NCBI GenBank assembly: GCA_008711295.1
Contig: VUYV01000041.1
Span: forward strand, 3,110,368-3,174,367
Direction: 5' to 3'
Source of the DNA: Anarhynchus alexandrinus
Lineage: Eukaryota; Chordata; Aves; Charadriiformes; Charadriidae
Length of the DNA: 64,000 nucleotides
Part shown: in pieces, positions 26,501 to 41,500 of the stretch
Layout of the letters: every line of letters starts with the position of its first letter
How positions within the stretch are numbered: the stretch's first letter is position 1
Notes under the pieces: generated by a model
What the model was told of the DNA's origin: nothing
Databases searched by the model: none
Seen by the model: only the letters and a program-made list of their open reading frames with translations
Program-made: the position numbers and the translations under genes

Positions 26501-29500
26501 AGGCAGATAGTTAGAGATTATCCACAGAATACGGTCTCTTGCTCATCTTGCTCACAGAAAGGTTATGCAAGGGGCACTAATGAAGTTGGAGCCATCATAA
26601 AGGACAGTTAAGGACACAGGAAGAAGCAGAAAATATCCTATAGCATTTTAGGGACTTCAGCGAATCTGAGGGTATTGAGGTGTGGGGAGTGAGGGGATCT
26701 GGGAAGATGTTGCTGGTGGTGTTGCTGTATAAAATGAGTCCAAGGTCCATATGATACTACATTGGTTTTGCTCAACTAATGCTTCTGCTGGATTGTAGGG
26801 GATTATACAGTGGCCTGCCTCTGCCACTTCTTCTCTATCAATTTGTATGTATCCAAAGGAATACAGCAATTGTCCCATACTGCTATTCAGGCTGAGCTAA
26901 GGCTCAAATCTCTAAGAGGTAGTGGATAATTTTGCATTATGGAACACTTTCAAAAATTCTGTTTGTGGTAGAGAACTCTCAGGTCTCCTATCTTGTGCTT
27001 TCCCCCACACAGGAATATATACAAACTTGTATTTCGGTTCAAATGAAATCACTATGTTAAACTGCTTAGCTGACAATACAATCCATTTAGTGATGGGTAA
27101 GCCTTAATTTTGCTTAATGGTGTTAAAATAGAATACATATTCACTGTAGCCCTCTGCCCTAGCTGTTGGTCCTGATACCCTCCAGGTGTATTGGAAAAAG
27201 TTATATGATGGGCAGTGTGCTGTTGGAGTTTGTAGCCTGGGTAATTTAACCCAACTACAAATTATTGCTTAAAAAATAGTAATGCTGTGTTAACACATAG
27301 ATGTTCTTACCCATAGTGCTCACCAGTTCAAGCATTAAGTCACAGCATAACAGAAGATTTATGTTCCAGGGACATCCAATCTATTATTTAAAAATGGATT
27401 GGCTAGACTTTGTGGGCATATGTGGTTTCTAGCAGAGATTTAGAGATGCTTCTTGGAAAATTCATATAACTTGTCATATTAATTGTTGCTTATCTGTCAA
27501 TTGTCCATTGCAAAGCAATCGGATTGCTAATGTCTTTAAAGCAGTTACTGGTATTTGCTTTTTAGCTGTAGAACTGTAGACAACTTGCTTAATATACAGG
27601 CTGTGCTCAGGTATGAGGTTTCCTATTTAGCTGCTTTAGTAACCTTAGAAGCAGTTGCCTGTCTGCTGGTTCTGAACAGTCTGATGCAGCTGTCTTTGGG
27701 CTGACCACCAGTTTGCATGTAACCAGCCCTGCAAAAGAGTTCTCTCTCTCTCTCTCAACAAATTTTTAATAATCTGTAGTCTCCTCTGTATTGTGTTGCT
27801 AACCTTAATGACACCCAGAAGCATGGAGTTAATGTGGGATCAAGTTAGCCACTTGAGGTGTAACTGGTGCTTATTCAGCTGCTGATCAGGTGTAACGTGT
27901 GCCCTCTGATAGTGTCTATGACTACCATGGAGCTCTCCCGTGAAAGGCGGTTTTATACTCTAACTTGAATGAAGTTTTCATATCGGCAGGGTAGCGGTGA
28001 ATTGACAAGTGTGTTAATAGTGAAAGCTCTATTAATGATCTGCTCTAAATGCTTGGGTGAAGGTGCTCTAGCATGTTGGAGTTGTGTTGGAGTGCAGAAG
28101 GAGAAAATGGGCCTGCCAGAGAGAGCTCTGTAGGAGCACTGAGAAGGCAAGTTTGATTTGAACACAACATCCCAGCCAAATCTCATGCTCTTAGCAGCAA
28201 ATAAGTGTCTAGAGAAGGCACTGTGAAGGAAGGTAGATGACTTCAAAATGAGATGGTGTGCATTTGGGAAGGCAAAACATGTCAAGTGAAGAAGCGGATA
28301 TTGACAGAAGACCAGTTTGATCTGGTGTGGTACATGGTCTTCCTCAGAGTGCTTCCTGCCACAATTGATGTGCACAGTTATTTTTGTATCCACTGCATTT
28401 TGATGTGCCTCTTTCCTATTGCACCATTGCTGTCTTCATTGAGAACAAGTGCCATTCATTGAGAACAAGTGCCATAGGAAGTGTTTGTGTTGATACATAT
28501 AGAACATGTAATCGAAATTTTAGAAGGGGGTAGTTTTTTTTTTTTCCTTTTTGGCAATTTCCATGGTTGCATTTGTAATTGGAAACTAAAATCTTAGTTT
28601 TTGGTTTTAAATAGTTGTTGATCTTGTTTATTTAATCCATGCTCCATGAGTTAATTTAAGATTCAGAGAAGACTAGTGTTAACTAGATCTGGGTACATGC
28701 TTCATGTGGCAGGGGATAAACAGAAAATTCTTGTCAATCTACATTTTAAATTCTCTCTCCAAGAACACAGCCTGTTCATTGCTGTTTAGTGGTTTGGGGT
28801 TTTGGCACACTGAATTCTGTTTGACAGTGTTTCATTGTCTTCAGGTGCATGGTATAGTGATGTTCCTGGTAATTTTTTTGAGAATTTGGATTCATCCATG
28901 CTTGCCAACAAAAAAGGCAACTGATGATAGTCAAATATTTCAACTGCCTTTCTGTACTGCTTAGCTGCTACACAGTACAGAAGAATGATCTCTACTGAAG
29001 TAGCTCTGATTGCTGCTTCTGAAACTCTGGGTCTAGGTGTCTTGACAGAGCTCTGGGGGGGTTCAGTATGCTTTATTCCTCTGCATGACATTAATATTTC
29101 ACTTTCATGAGCACTGAAGCAAGAAAATCATGACCTTCATAAAAAATTAACAAATGTTGCTTTTTTTGGAATGGATTGTTGTGTAGCATCTTACCAAGTG
29201 CTGAGTGTTTAACAGCTTGTCAACACTTAGTGCACTTTTATTAAAAAAATAAAATCTGACTTTTAATAAGTGTTGGGCTTTGCTGCGTACAAGGCTGGAT
29301 ATTGCAGGTAACTTTTTAGCTCTAGTTCAACTTTTGCTTGCCAAACTTTAGACATCCATGTTAAGATTAATAATCTGAAGAACTGAAGCTTCAGGTGACT
29401 TTTTTTTTTCTTTTCAGAATTTTCCTATTACCTTTTCTAATACCTGACACATAGAGCAGGATTGTCCAAGAAAATGTTCCAAAAGATGTAAGCTATTTTG

Positions 29501-32500
29501 TGCAGGTACTTGCTGTCCTCTGGCTAGATGATGAAAATGTTTTTTTTTTTCTATTAACTATACTCATGAAAGAATCAGTAGAGTTTTAAAATAACATGGA
29601 GTGCTCAGCCATAACAGTTAAAGCTGTTGTAACCAACAGCTTGGGGTTCTTAAGTCAGGAAATGTGCGCAGAGGAATCTCAACAGTGACAGGCTCTTGTG
29701 GGTTGATTTCAAACTGGAGCGCAATCACCTCTCTTCAGTGGTGAATTATTTAAGTGTATAAGCCAATTCCAGCTTACCATGAATTTAGAGGTAACTACGT
29801 GGTGTTACTTGTGTTTTGCATTTACTGAAGAGGTAAGAACGGTGTATGGAAATCAGGTTCTGCCTGCAGTCCATTTAAGCATTCTGGCTTGCATATAATA
29901 CCATTTTTCAAGTTATTCCTGTCAATATTAAGTAGTGATGGATGTGGTTTTTAGTAAGCTCCATTCAGGTCATGGCTGGTGGGGAACATTACAGCACAAT
30001 TGCTCTTTTAATGGGAGAGATATGTGGTTCAAACCCTGCTGATTAATAATGTGCCAAAAAAAATGGCCCAAAATACGGTTTTACAGGAATAAGATAAAAA
30101 TTATACTTAACATGATTCATAGAAATAGTGCAGCATGAGTAAGCTGCTGCTGAACTAAGGAAAGGAGTCTGTTGGACACCTTGTGTATTCCCCACCATCT
30201 TGTTTGATGAGATGCTTGGGAGCCTGTGTTTGAGGTGTGCAGTCTGATCAAGGCCTCTGCGCCTCCCGAGGCAGGTTTGCCCCAGCACTGTAGGGACTCA
30301 GGGCAACAAGTTCCCGGTTGAAGAATAACAAGAGCAAGCCCGAGAACACAAAGTAACACTGGTGTGCCCTCTTTTAGTGACAGTGCATTTCTTCAAAACA
30401 CGTCTGTGGTGTGAGGACAGTTTTCCTCTTGTTGGGGCGTGTCCTCAACAGCCATACTGTCTTTTGTAATCTCTCCATAAATCTCATGGTCCAGTGGTCA
30501 GAGTTCTTCAGGAGAGGCAGAAGAATGCCATTGTCTTAGCTGTCAGTTTGGTGCTTGGGGTGTCTTCCTTGAAGCTGTGAGTTTGAACATGTCTGAAGCT
30601 GAAGAGAGCCTAGAACCCAGCTGTTACTCCCTTGATGAACAATCTTAACTGATAAGCAAGCCTACAGGTTACTTCTTTCTGCACGCCTGTTGCTGAAGAC
30701 ACATATGACTAAACACGTGATTCATCTTTGGCATATTTCTTCCCCATTGATTTCTGCAGTGAAGTCATGATACATTTTGCATCTGAATTGATTCCCCTGG
30801 CAACAGACTGTGATATCAGTGCCCCTGTTAGGGACTATTATGAAGTCACAGCAAAGAAATCCCTGGAGAATGAGGGAATAAACTCTTCAGGAAAACAGGT
30901 TTTAAGGCATGTGAAATAACAGGAAAAGAATTCAGGAAATGACTGGCTAAGTGCATCTCACTCAAAACAGTGACATTTGCCTTAGTACAAAGTCTTCAGA
31001 CTACCTACGTTAGTTCTCTTGTAGGTTATTTAGAATCACGGCTCTGTTTCAGTCAGCTAAAATTGCTTTTGAAGTATTACTTACCATCTTTCCAATCTTT
31101 GTTATTTGAGTGGCACAAGAGAGGCAAAAAGATGTTGGCAATTCTTTTCATCATACAGATAACACAGAGCTTTAATTTATTCTTTTAATTGCTGTAAGCT
31201 TTAAAAAAAAGTTTAGTTAAAAGAATTGGGAGGTGCAATTGTAATCATCTTCCCTTCATGCAGTATCAACAGTACAGTGCAATGGTAGGTTTTAAAGCAG
31301 ATGCTATTTTTCCTTCCAGGCAAGTGGCAGCCTGGGTAGTCTCACAAGTAGATCATAGAATCATAGAATGGTTTAGGTTGGAAGGGACCTTGAAGATCAT
31401 CGAGTTCCAACCCCCCTGCCATAGGCAGGGACACCTCCCACTAGACCAGGCTGCCCAAGGCCACGTCCAGCCTGGCCTTGAACACCTCCAGGGATGGGGC
31501 CTCAACAACCTCTCTGGGCAACCTGTTCCAGTGCCTTACCACCCTCAAAGTGAAAAACTTCTTCCTAATGTTTAATCTAAACCTGCCCTCTTCCAGTTTA
31601 AAGCCATTCCCCCTTGTCCTATCACTACATGCCCTAGTAAAAAGTCCTTCCCAAAGGATGGTCAATAATAACTTAGCACTTAGGTTTTCAATATTGGCCT
31701 GGGTTTGTTTGGGTTTTGTTTGTTTTGTTTTTTATATATGGTCCCTTTTATAGTTTTTTGTACTTCTGAGAAGTGAAGGCACATACGCAAGAGGCTAGAG
31801 AGGAAAATGTTTCTTCCAGGTACTGGCAGGCTGATGGGGAAGTCTGACTGTCAGAGCTTGTTACGTGGCTTACAGAGCTGCTTGTTCTGCATTCAAGTTG
31901 CTTGTTATTTCTGCAGCTGCATTGTATTGTTGCTGTTAACTTACTGTTAATTGACTCCTAGAATTAAAGCTGCTGTTGCTTTCCTTGTGAAGTTATATAA
32001 GCTAAAGGGTATCTGTATGTTTGATAAAGTATCTTTTGAGAGACTGAGAATGACCTACTAGTAAGATTGTGCTTGGATAGTGAGATTTTCTTCTTCAGAT
32101 TTCCTAATGTGAGTGGATACTGGTATGATTTACAGGAAGTTGTACCACTAATGAGAAATTATATGCTTCTGTTATGAATGTTATAAAGCTGGATCCTAGC
32201 TTCAAGACCCCTTGGCTCAGAGATAACCAAAATCTAAATTAAGTCAGGAAATTCTGGGGAGTAGGTAAATCCTGCAGAAGTTCTGGGTGAGGGGAAGGTA
32301 CCCAACTATTACAAGGTATGTAGATAGCAAAGTGTGATGGAAGCAGCGACAGAAAAGGAACTGAGAACAGAAGAGTTCACAAAAAAGTATACAGAGGTAA
32401 TGGAAGGGTGGAAAGCGGTCAGGGGGAAAGTCTGAGCTCACGTGAGGCAGAAAGTCACATGAGCTTCTGCTCATGCGAATAGAACTTGTGAACTTGTGCT

Positions 32501-35500
32501 TAACCAGTAAGCTGTGATTTGAAGCAATGTCCTTGTATGTGGAATCCTCCCACCCTCAGGAAGGAGCTGAACAGGTCCTGCAGTGTCCTCTCTGAGCTTA
32601 ACACTTAGAGAAATTCCAGGCCTTCCTGCTTCACCCAAAATAGTGATTGATTCAGCTTCCACCTGTCAAAGTGACTACCATCATCATTCATGGTTGCCAG
32701 CCATGCCATGCACAAGATAAAGTGAAAACAAAAGAGCTTAGGTTATGATTTGCAGGTAGCAGAATGACTATGTGCAAGGTGTCAGATGCCTGTGGTATCA
32801 GACTGAGGATGAAATTTCAACTGAGGTGGCTGCAGGAGCTATGTGGCATCTGAATGTAAGCACAGATCAAATGTCTGTGGTTGTCAAAGACACACTTTGT
32901 TTGCTTTTGGCCTAACAGGAGTCCTTGAATGTTTCAACGACGAAAACAGTTGTGACACTTGATCTTCTGTGGGTGGGAGATCACAAAATCTTCATCTTAT
33001 GAACACATGCCAAGCGCGTTCAGGAGGCAACACTGACCAAAAGGGAAATAAACAGATCATGTTTTAGTACTTGGAACTCGTGATTGGTTTGAAAGAACAA
33101 TGTGGTGATTAGTTTTTGTTCTTTTCATCTCTGGCTCGTATTGCCAGTGTGTCTGTGTGCTTTCAGGGGAAAGGCAAATTCCTATGGAACAGATCATTGA
33201 GTACATTTGGCATGACTATCTCAATGCAAGCTTTGAGATACAGTTTGTCACTGGGGCTTCTCTTGCACTAGGATTTGCCTTTTCGCAGGTTGGAAGTACA
33301 GCTCAAATCATTCTAGCAGGTTGTGCCAGAGATAGGTATCTAGAACTACCAGCTATAACTTTTAACTTCTACTACTAAAAATGAGAACTCTTCAGAAGGT
33401 GAACATAAAGGCATAATACCCCAACTCTGATAATTTTACTCTAAAAATATTTTGACTTTGCTAGACTTGCTCATTGCAAGGGATATTGGCAGGCTGCCAA
33501 GTCTGTAGGTAGTGATTTTATGTATGTTCACACGTAGCAGTCTCTTATATGACCAGTCTGTTAGCACATCTACTGAATCCATTAGATTTTCTTTTAGTTG
33601 CACTGTGATATTTTGTCTGACAGCAGGATAAGTACTTGTAGTTGGGTCTTAGCATTCTAGGCTGTAACAAAATTTCTCTGATTAGGTTAAAACTTACATA
33701 ATGCCTATAGTGTTGCTGCTGCGTGTAATGAAACTATATACCTCCTGGAACAACGCTTTTTCCAGGAGGTATTTCCAGGAAGAGTCCTTTTATTTCTGCA
33801 TTTCCCCACAGATAATAGTAAAACTGCAAGAAAACTTGTGATCAGTTCTGACAGAAGTCTCAAACCTAATACATTACCTAATCAAATTTCACAATATTGT
33901 GATATTTGAAACATAGTAAGAACTCTTCTTATGTTGCCTCATGTGACCCAGAAGCCATCTAGAGAACTTGAAAAGCAGTATTAAAATGACATAATTTTTA
34001 CTACACCATATCATAAGTGTCTCAAGTTAGTTATACCCTTCTAACCCCCAACCCCAGCTCTGCATGCTAAACAAGAATGCATGCATTCTTGCAAGATTGT
34101 GCATGAATCTTTTAAAACCTGTATTGTGAAGTGAATACCAGAAACTAAATATTGCTATTGTCACATTGAGGAGTGAAACAGTTTTTCAATAAAAAGCTAA
34201 ATAATGACAAATAGTTTCTACTAGTATATTTCTACTACTTTAAATGTGCTTAAGAGTTGTTACATGGACATACTACAGTATAGTGGTCCCAGTATCTTTC
34301 AAATTTGCTTAGCACAATGTTTGGACATATAGCTGCTTTTATTTTGGTGAATCTTTGGCTTTCGGCTAGCAGACAGCCCTAACAGGCTTTTTCAGTATTT
34401 TTTTACTGTATCTTCTGCTTTTAGGCTATATGACTATTGTCTAAATATTGTTACATTACGCAGAAGAACATAACACCTGGTGTATTTATTTCTGTACTGA
34501 CCTTTATTTTTATAACACCCTTGTTAAAGCAGTAAATGAACAAGAAAGATAATCAAAAGCAAGTAAAAAGCCTACAGACCAAATGGGATGAATAATTAAC
34601 TGCGTCAATTTATTTCATAAAGTTAAAATGATGCAGTGTTGCCTGATTTGTGCCAGAATCATAGGTAGAGCCAGACTTCTTAAATCTGAATTTGGAGAGC
34701 AGATCAATTAAAGAAGTGACTTGTCATTTCTTTTTTTTTTTGAGGTAGGGGGGGTGGGGGGAAAGAGTCCCTTCCATTCATGTTTTGTTCCTGTTGCATG
34801 GAAGGTTTTTGGCCTGTGCAAATCACTGCAACTCATTAAAGTTTCCCAAAGCACTTAATGACTGTTTGCAAATCTACAAGCTCCCTCCCTAGCTGACATT
34901 GAATATAAACCATTCAGGCCACTTTGAGTTGCTGAAATGTTAGGTATTCTTGGTTTCAGTTTACTACCTGCTTTTTTTTTCCCCAAGCCTTTTTTTTTAT
35001 TGTAAGCAGTGTTAAGTCTGCAGGAGCTACTTTTTAAAGTGTATTTCTGTCCAAACTTAATGCTGGTAGCAAGTACTTTCTCAGCTTTAGAAACAGTTGA
35101 TGTTCTGGAACTGAAACCTGAGCTGCAGCTAGGTTGATGCATGTTATTCCTGTGTACAGAAGGTGAAATCTCTAACGTGTTTCTGCCACTTGCTTAGCTC
35201 TCAGCAGTCAGCTTTGATTGCAATGTACATATCAAAAACTAGAGAGCTTAAGACGAAGTAGCTTCCATTGCCGTTTGCACTCTAATTTCTTGCACAACCG
35301 TCTGTTTCTCTGAATTCAAAGTTGTATTGGCAAAAGCTTCTTGACAGAACAGCAAATACAAGTTGTTCTGGGAAGGGAGTCTCCAAGATCTAACACTATC
35401 CATGTGGCTCCTGAATTGTTTGGCCTTGGACATAGTTGTGAAACCTGGACATACGTTGTGGAATTTTCAGTAAGGTAATAGGTAAAAGCATTTCTTAGAA

Positions 35501-38500
35501 ATAATGGAATTGAAGTCGAAGCATGACAGACTTCATGCATGAGCAAAGAGCAGTAGTTGAAAGGAAGGGCGGGACTTGCTTGAGGAACTATTAGCACAAT
35601 TGCCTTGTGAAAGCTATGGTACGATTTATGTGTTTCTCAACCTGTTCAAGTAACTGACTACAGAAAGTGAGTGTATTTGTCAATCTGTTTATTTAGGAAG
35701 AGTATCTGGAAAATGTTTTTTCAACATGTAATACAGTATAGAATATTAACTCACTGTATGCAAGTTGTAATTAGGCTAGCATCGTTTGGCTAATCTCACA
35801 GGGGGCATATTTTGGAGGGTTAAGTAGGGGACATAGAGCTTCATCTTCTTTTTGAGACCACTAAATACCTGATTTATAGATGGTAGTTTATGCAGGTTAA
35901 ATTACTTTAAGGATATGACCAAATGAGAGATCAAGGGAAAAAATATTTGGACAATTTTCTAATGCCTTGATCTTTTAAAATGAGTAATGTGTTTTGGGTT
36001 TTATTTTGCTTTTCCACTTTCAAAGGTATGAGGTCTCCTGCAATGAATGTTAGGCTGTTTACTACAGCATCTAGGAGCCTGTAGCCAAGCAGAGCTCCCT
36101 GCTCAGGTACAGATCTCTGGCTCAGTGCAGTGCCAGTAACTGTGATCGGACTCCAAGGACAGCATGACTCTTGTCTGCTTCCTTTCCCACTGAGCTTCGC
36201 TTTGTTCCTTTTTTTTCTGTGCTATTGCTATGACTGAATATGGTAGTATGTTTATAAAACTTTTACACCAAAGCCAACCATATGATAAAGCGTATCCTTT
36301 TAGACTGTCTGAATAGAAACTTAAGAGAGAGGAAAAAAATGAATCTATTTAGAAAGTTCAAAGGAGAGGGAGGCAGGCAGGCTAGGAACAGAATATTGAT
36401 TGTGGCTTCATTTCTAATCAAATCATATTGGTGAATAGGCTGCTAACATCTCCACGACTCTAAAAATAGAAAAATCTAATGAGAGTTTAATACGTAGGAA
36501 CTAGCATTAAAAGAGAATTGGCAACTAGTGTTTATGTCTATGTGCATTAGAGAAACCCTCTGCTTGGCATGTGTGCAGCTCACATTCTAGCTATTTTCTG
36601 TTGATAGTTATTTTGAAATGCTCTGAATTAAGATTTCAAGCTGCCTTAAAAAGACCATAAGGCTTATTGCAGTATTTTATGGTGTAATAAAATTATATGG
36701 GGAAGGTAGGTAGGGAAGCATATGACTGAACTTCTGTATCCTGCTTTAAATGGTTCTGTTGTGCTGTAATGGCCAAAGAACATGGGGAACAAACTTACCT
36801 GAGTTGGGCAGCCCGTAGCTTCGTACAAAAATGCTATAATGAGATGAGTGCAACTGTTTGACTATGACAGTGGCTTGAGAGAGGCTCTTCCAATTCTTCG
36901 TGGCTAGGTAAGGGAGGCAGTGACTTTCAATAAGTTGAAAAATAACTCTTAAAAATGTTCATACACTTGGCAGAGAAGTTGATTGGTGAACTGTGACTCA
37001 GCTCCTGGAAGGTATAAGTCATGGATGGCGAGCATTTGTGCAACCACTCAACCAAGCAGCAAAGCAATAGCCTGTGCTCTTGTTTCAGAAGTGCTATCCT
37101 GGTCTAGCTACTATAGGTTATGGCTATATAAGAATCTGAAATACCTATTTGCTTAATGAAGTTTTTGTTAGTTATAATATGAATTTCTATTACCATCACT
37201 GCTTATACAATACCTTTATATTTCTTCATAGCATGTGAAGCTTACCAGCAATGCTGAAAGAGATTCTTGGGTAAAACAGAGGTCTATACTACTGCCTAAC
37301 TTTAAAATTTTGTCTTTATCATATGTATTGATACCATTGACTTACCCATCACTATGGATTTAATAATGGACCCTACTGAGGATGTAGCAAAATCCATTCT
37401 GTTTTAAGATTGTATTTTACTAATTAAGCAACATTATCAGTTGTTGTGTCAAGTATCCATTCCAATTGAAATGTATATATTCCATAAAATCACGTGCTTT
37501 ACAGTTTTCAGTATCTGGAATAAACACTTTTTGTTTGTGTGGTGTAATATAAATCATCACTATAATTTTAAAAAGGCAAATCATTCTGGGATAGTCTTAA
37601 TTTCCCGTATCTCATTCTGTAAGACTCTTAAGTCTTAATTAAGTCTTGCATTAATTAAATTAACGCAATTTTTGTAAATCTTGGCAAGTGTTGTACTAGG
37701 TAAAATATAACCCAGATAAAAAACATGATTAAACTAATTTCAAATAAAAAGATGAAGCTGCAAATATTAGATGAGCAAAAGCAAGAGGATAAGAGGAAAG
37801 ATATAACTGAAAAGAAAAATGTGCACTTAGAGCATGAGTACATAACTGTCAGTGTAGACATGATTTCTGTAGCAAGCTATATTTGTTTTCGTTGATGTAA
37901 ATTTGACTGTACTACAATATTCTAATGACAATATTAAGGTTTCCTCTTCCAAAAAAATCTGAGTTTGATTAGTCAGTGGTCCTTGTTGATATGAATTGAC
38001 AAGTTTGCCTGTCTTGTCTTTAGAGTCTAAATTATGGTTAGTATGGTATCTGGCCATACAAACATCTTGATAAAGTAAACATCTCTGAATTGTAATTAAG
38101 TTTCAACAAATATGATAAAATTGTTCTTCAAATCACTACCTGAGAGACGTTATCCCAGAACAATTAAACATTGTTAGCATTGCACTGAATTATTCAATTA
38201 AATAAATAATCCGTCTGACACCATCATTTCCTCTGGAAGGGTAGGATGAAACACCCAAGATATCCTTAATGATGCTGAGATACAAATTAAATTGTGACTC
38301 TAAAAACATTATAAAGGTCTTAAGCTCTGTCTAGCAGGACAGGGGGGATTTAACAAAAATAAAAAAACCTGAAAGGCCTTGAATATGACGGACAGGGGTC
38401 TATAACACTTTATCCAAAGGCAAGAAAAGACAGTGAAAGCAGTACAGGCTGCAAAGCTGTCATTGCTTGTGACTTTCTTATGTGACTCTTACTGTTGTTG

Positions 38501-41500
38501 TTGCATTATTGGCATTGCCTTTTTAGCCCTGCTGTCTCCTATAATAGTTCTTGACTAGATCTGCGCCACATTGAGCAAAATTTTGTATAAACATATTAAT
38601 GTAGCAAAGAAGTTGCATAAAGTTGGTCTGTAATATTTTATCAGCCCTCTCAATTACAGTATCTAAGATAAGGGATTTTAATTTCAAAATAATTAAATGA
38701 CTTTTAGATTAGCAACATGGTTTTAGCAGATTAAGAAAGACCAACTTGAACACAGTTTTTCTGCTGAAGCTATTCTGCTCTAGCAGTTTCATGTGCTATG
38801 CAACTGTACAGTTTGAGCACTTTCCAGTAGTCTGTTAAATGAAGTCGTTGCTGTTTCTGGGCTGTGATTCTCATTTCACAGTTCTGTGTTTGGGAATGGT
38901 TTTTGTGTTGGATGGCAGAGAGAAAGGAGTGAGGGTTTTGTTTGGTTTTAGTTTGGTTCGGTTTTTTATTTAGTTTATGAGCACTGAATTTGTGCCAAAA
39001 TTTTGTGCATTAGATATGTTCTCCTTTGTATTTATGCTACATAAAGAGATGTTCACCAAATGTGCCCTACAGTTGGAGGAGAAGGCAGTGAGCTTTACAA
39101 CGGCCCTTTAGTATCCACAGGAGTTCATTCCACCCTTGATGTTTTAGTTCTGGCCAGAGATGTATTTTCAGTTTGCAAACATCTCCGAGAGGAAGAAGTT
39201 TGCTTTCATTTGCCAGTACTGCCCTGACAATACCTAACGTTTACTATTCAAGCTTGCTCAAAATGGCATCAGAGGCTTTGTACCATACTCTCAAAATTTT
39301 GTGAATCCCTGTTAAAGGCAGTTGTTTAGAAAATAGTTTCTTCCTGTATCCCTAAAACTTAAAAATACTGTGATTTAACACTTTTGTTACAAGTAATATG
39401 GTGACATAAGTATAAGTTAACCTAAATTATCTTCCAAAATTGTCTGAATTGCTATCTCAAAATAATTCAGTTTAATAAATCTCATTAATTGGGGAAGTGT
39501 GTTCTCAGGACAGGAATATTATAAGACTAGATAAAAATTGTACTTTAGGGTTTTATTCTTCTCTAATTGTGTGAATCTCTTTGATTTTCTATTCAGTCAC
39601 ACAAGACTTCTGCATTTTGGGTTTTTAATTAATTGATGTTATCTTACTGACTTGTGGAACTTCTCTACAACACAGTTTCTTTTATGGGTTGAGATATCTT
39701 CTGTAATGTGCATTAGTATTTGAAGTGTATGGTGTATACACAAATTTGAAAGAAAAAGGAAAAAAATAGAGTATGGAGGTGACCCATCATTAAGTACAAA
39801 TAGTGGGTTATTTTACTTCAATAAAATTGTTGTAACAGCCTTAGCTGAGCTTGTTTTAGAGAGAAAAGACTGATAAGGAAGTTGTTTACATTTTTTTTAA
39901 AAAACAACCCCCCAACCTCTTATAGGAATGATTCATGCTAGTACAAACTCATAAGCATTTTAAAAAATTGTGTGAGAAACTATTTAAAATTGTGTGCTAT
40001 AGGCAGTGTTTAATGTATGGTGATTCCTTCAAGATACTTGACCTAAGAGTTTATTTAATTTTTTTGTAGGCTTCTAAAAGGAAGCCTCTTCAAAAAGGAG
40101 AGATCTGTTTGGAGAGGCACACTCTTCAAAATGTGTGCTACTTGTGTCTTTTTTCTGGAAAAGTTATCTTTTTTGTGATTCGTATTTAGTTGTAGCTATT
40201 TGAATTCATTGTTGAAGTGTAAACTTAGAATACCTTGCCAAGAACAGGTTCTCCAGAAAGTGCATGTATTTATAAATATTTATAAAAGCATATTTTTATA
40301 CATGTACATTTATATAAATAACAAGATAATAAGCATACAAATAATATTTGAAGACATTTCCTCCAGAATAAGGAGAACTGTTATAGTTGCTCTGGAGAAG
40401 ATGTGATTAGTTCTGTCCATAAATGGAAAGCATTGTTTGTGACCCAGTTCAGTAGCATAGTCACAGAAGCAGAAAACCTTGTTCCATTATATTTTTACTT
40501 TTCAAAACAATATTATTTATATTAACCGGGAGGGGACAATGTTTAATTTTCTTCCAGGAGGAAGATACGCAAAGAATACTGCCTGAGCAGGAAATTGTGG
40601 TTCTGTTTCTTAATGCTTTATATTGCCCCTTCAGTGAAAAGAAAGGAAAATATTTTTGCTATTTTAAAAAGAAATGCAAATAAGAAAATGCTTTAAAGTT
40701 CTGTTGTTGTGGTCTTCAGGAGGTAGAGGCTCAAATTCATTGAATCTTCAGAGAATTTTGGCACTTACTGCACTGCTATTAAGATGTTTTCTCCAGAGTT
40801 TATTCAGAGCAGTGTTAGTCAGTTATGTATATTAGCTTAAAATACCATTATTGCAGCAATGTTTAGGAATAACAAGTGACCTGTATAGTAATGCATCTGT
40901 GTGATTCCAGTTTTAGTTGTCCTTATCTTGCGTAATGAAATACAGTTTTGTTAATAAAAATAATTTTAAACTTTTTCTTATAAAGTAGGCTTTAAAATAA
41001 AACTTTCCATCTCTCTTCTTGTCATCTTTTTGCTTTTTTTCTTTCTTTCAGTATACATAGATCATGAAGTATGGCCAAGGTTTTTGATCTTTCGTGGCCA
41101 AGTTTCCCTGCAGTTCTCTCCCTTTGGGCTTATTTGAGGTATTGGGTACAAATACGAGCCTTGGAACAAAAAAATAAAATGTACTCATATATGTGTAATG
41201 TAGCAAATAGTGAAAGCTTGTTTCTGTATATAAGTAACTAAGCTTTAAAAAATAAAGTTGCCTTGTCAAGAGATGTACTAGTTATCATGGAGAGGTAAAT
41301 AAAATGCTCTTCAAAATGGATATCCTTTCCTGAAGAGCAGCCTGAAGTATAAGGGCAGGGGTGGGGAGGAGGAGAGGGGAAGGAGAGATCTTGTGGTGTT
41401 CAGCACACTTCAAATAGGTTGGTTTGTTTGCTGCTGACACCTGAAAGGAGGGCTTAGAGCCCCTAATATCTGAAAGTTAGAGAGAGAGGAGGAATATCAG

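Noticed and set aside
27953..28393. 146-codon open frame on the minus strand
   Set aside because: No known domain or family match and no partner exon; the opposite strand is partly open as well.
30033..30043. GGTTCAAACCC, similar to a tRNA B box
   Set aside because: No A box or cloverleaf can be built around it; an isolated motif only.
30755..30899. Exon-like block with AG (CTGCAG) and GT (ACAG|GTTTTA) borders
   Set aside because: The donor is poor beyond GT, the peptide is unrecognised and there is no sign of inclusion in TMCC3, whose exon 1 to exon 2 junction is already complete.
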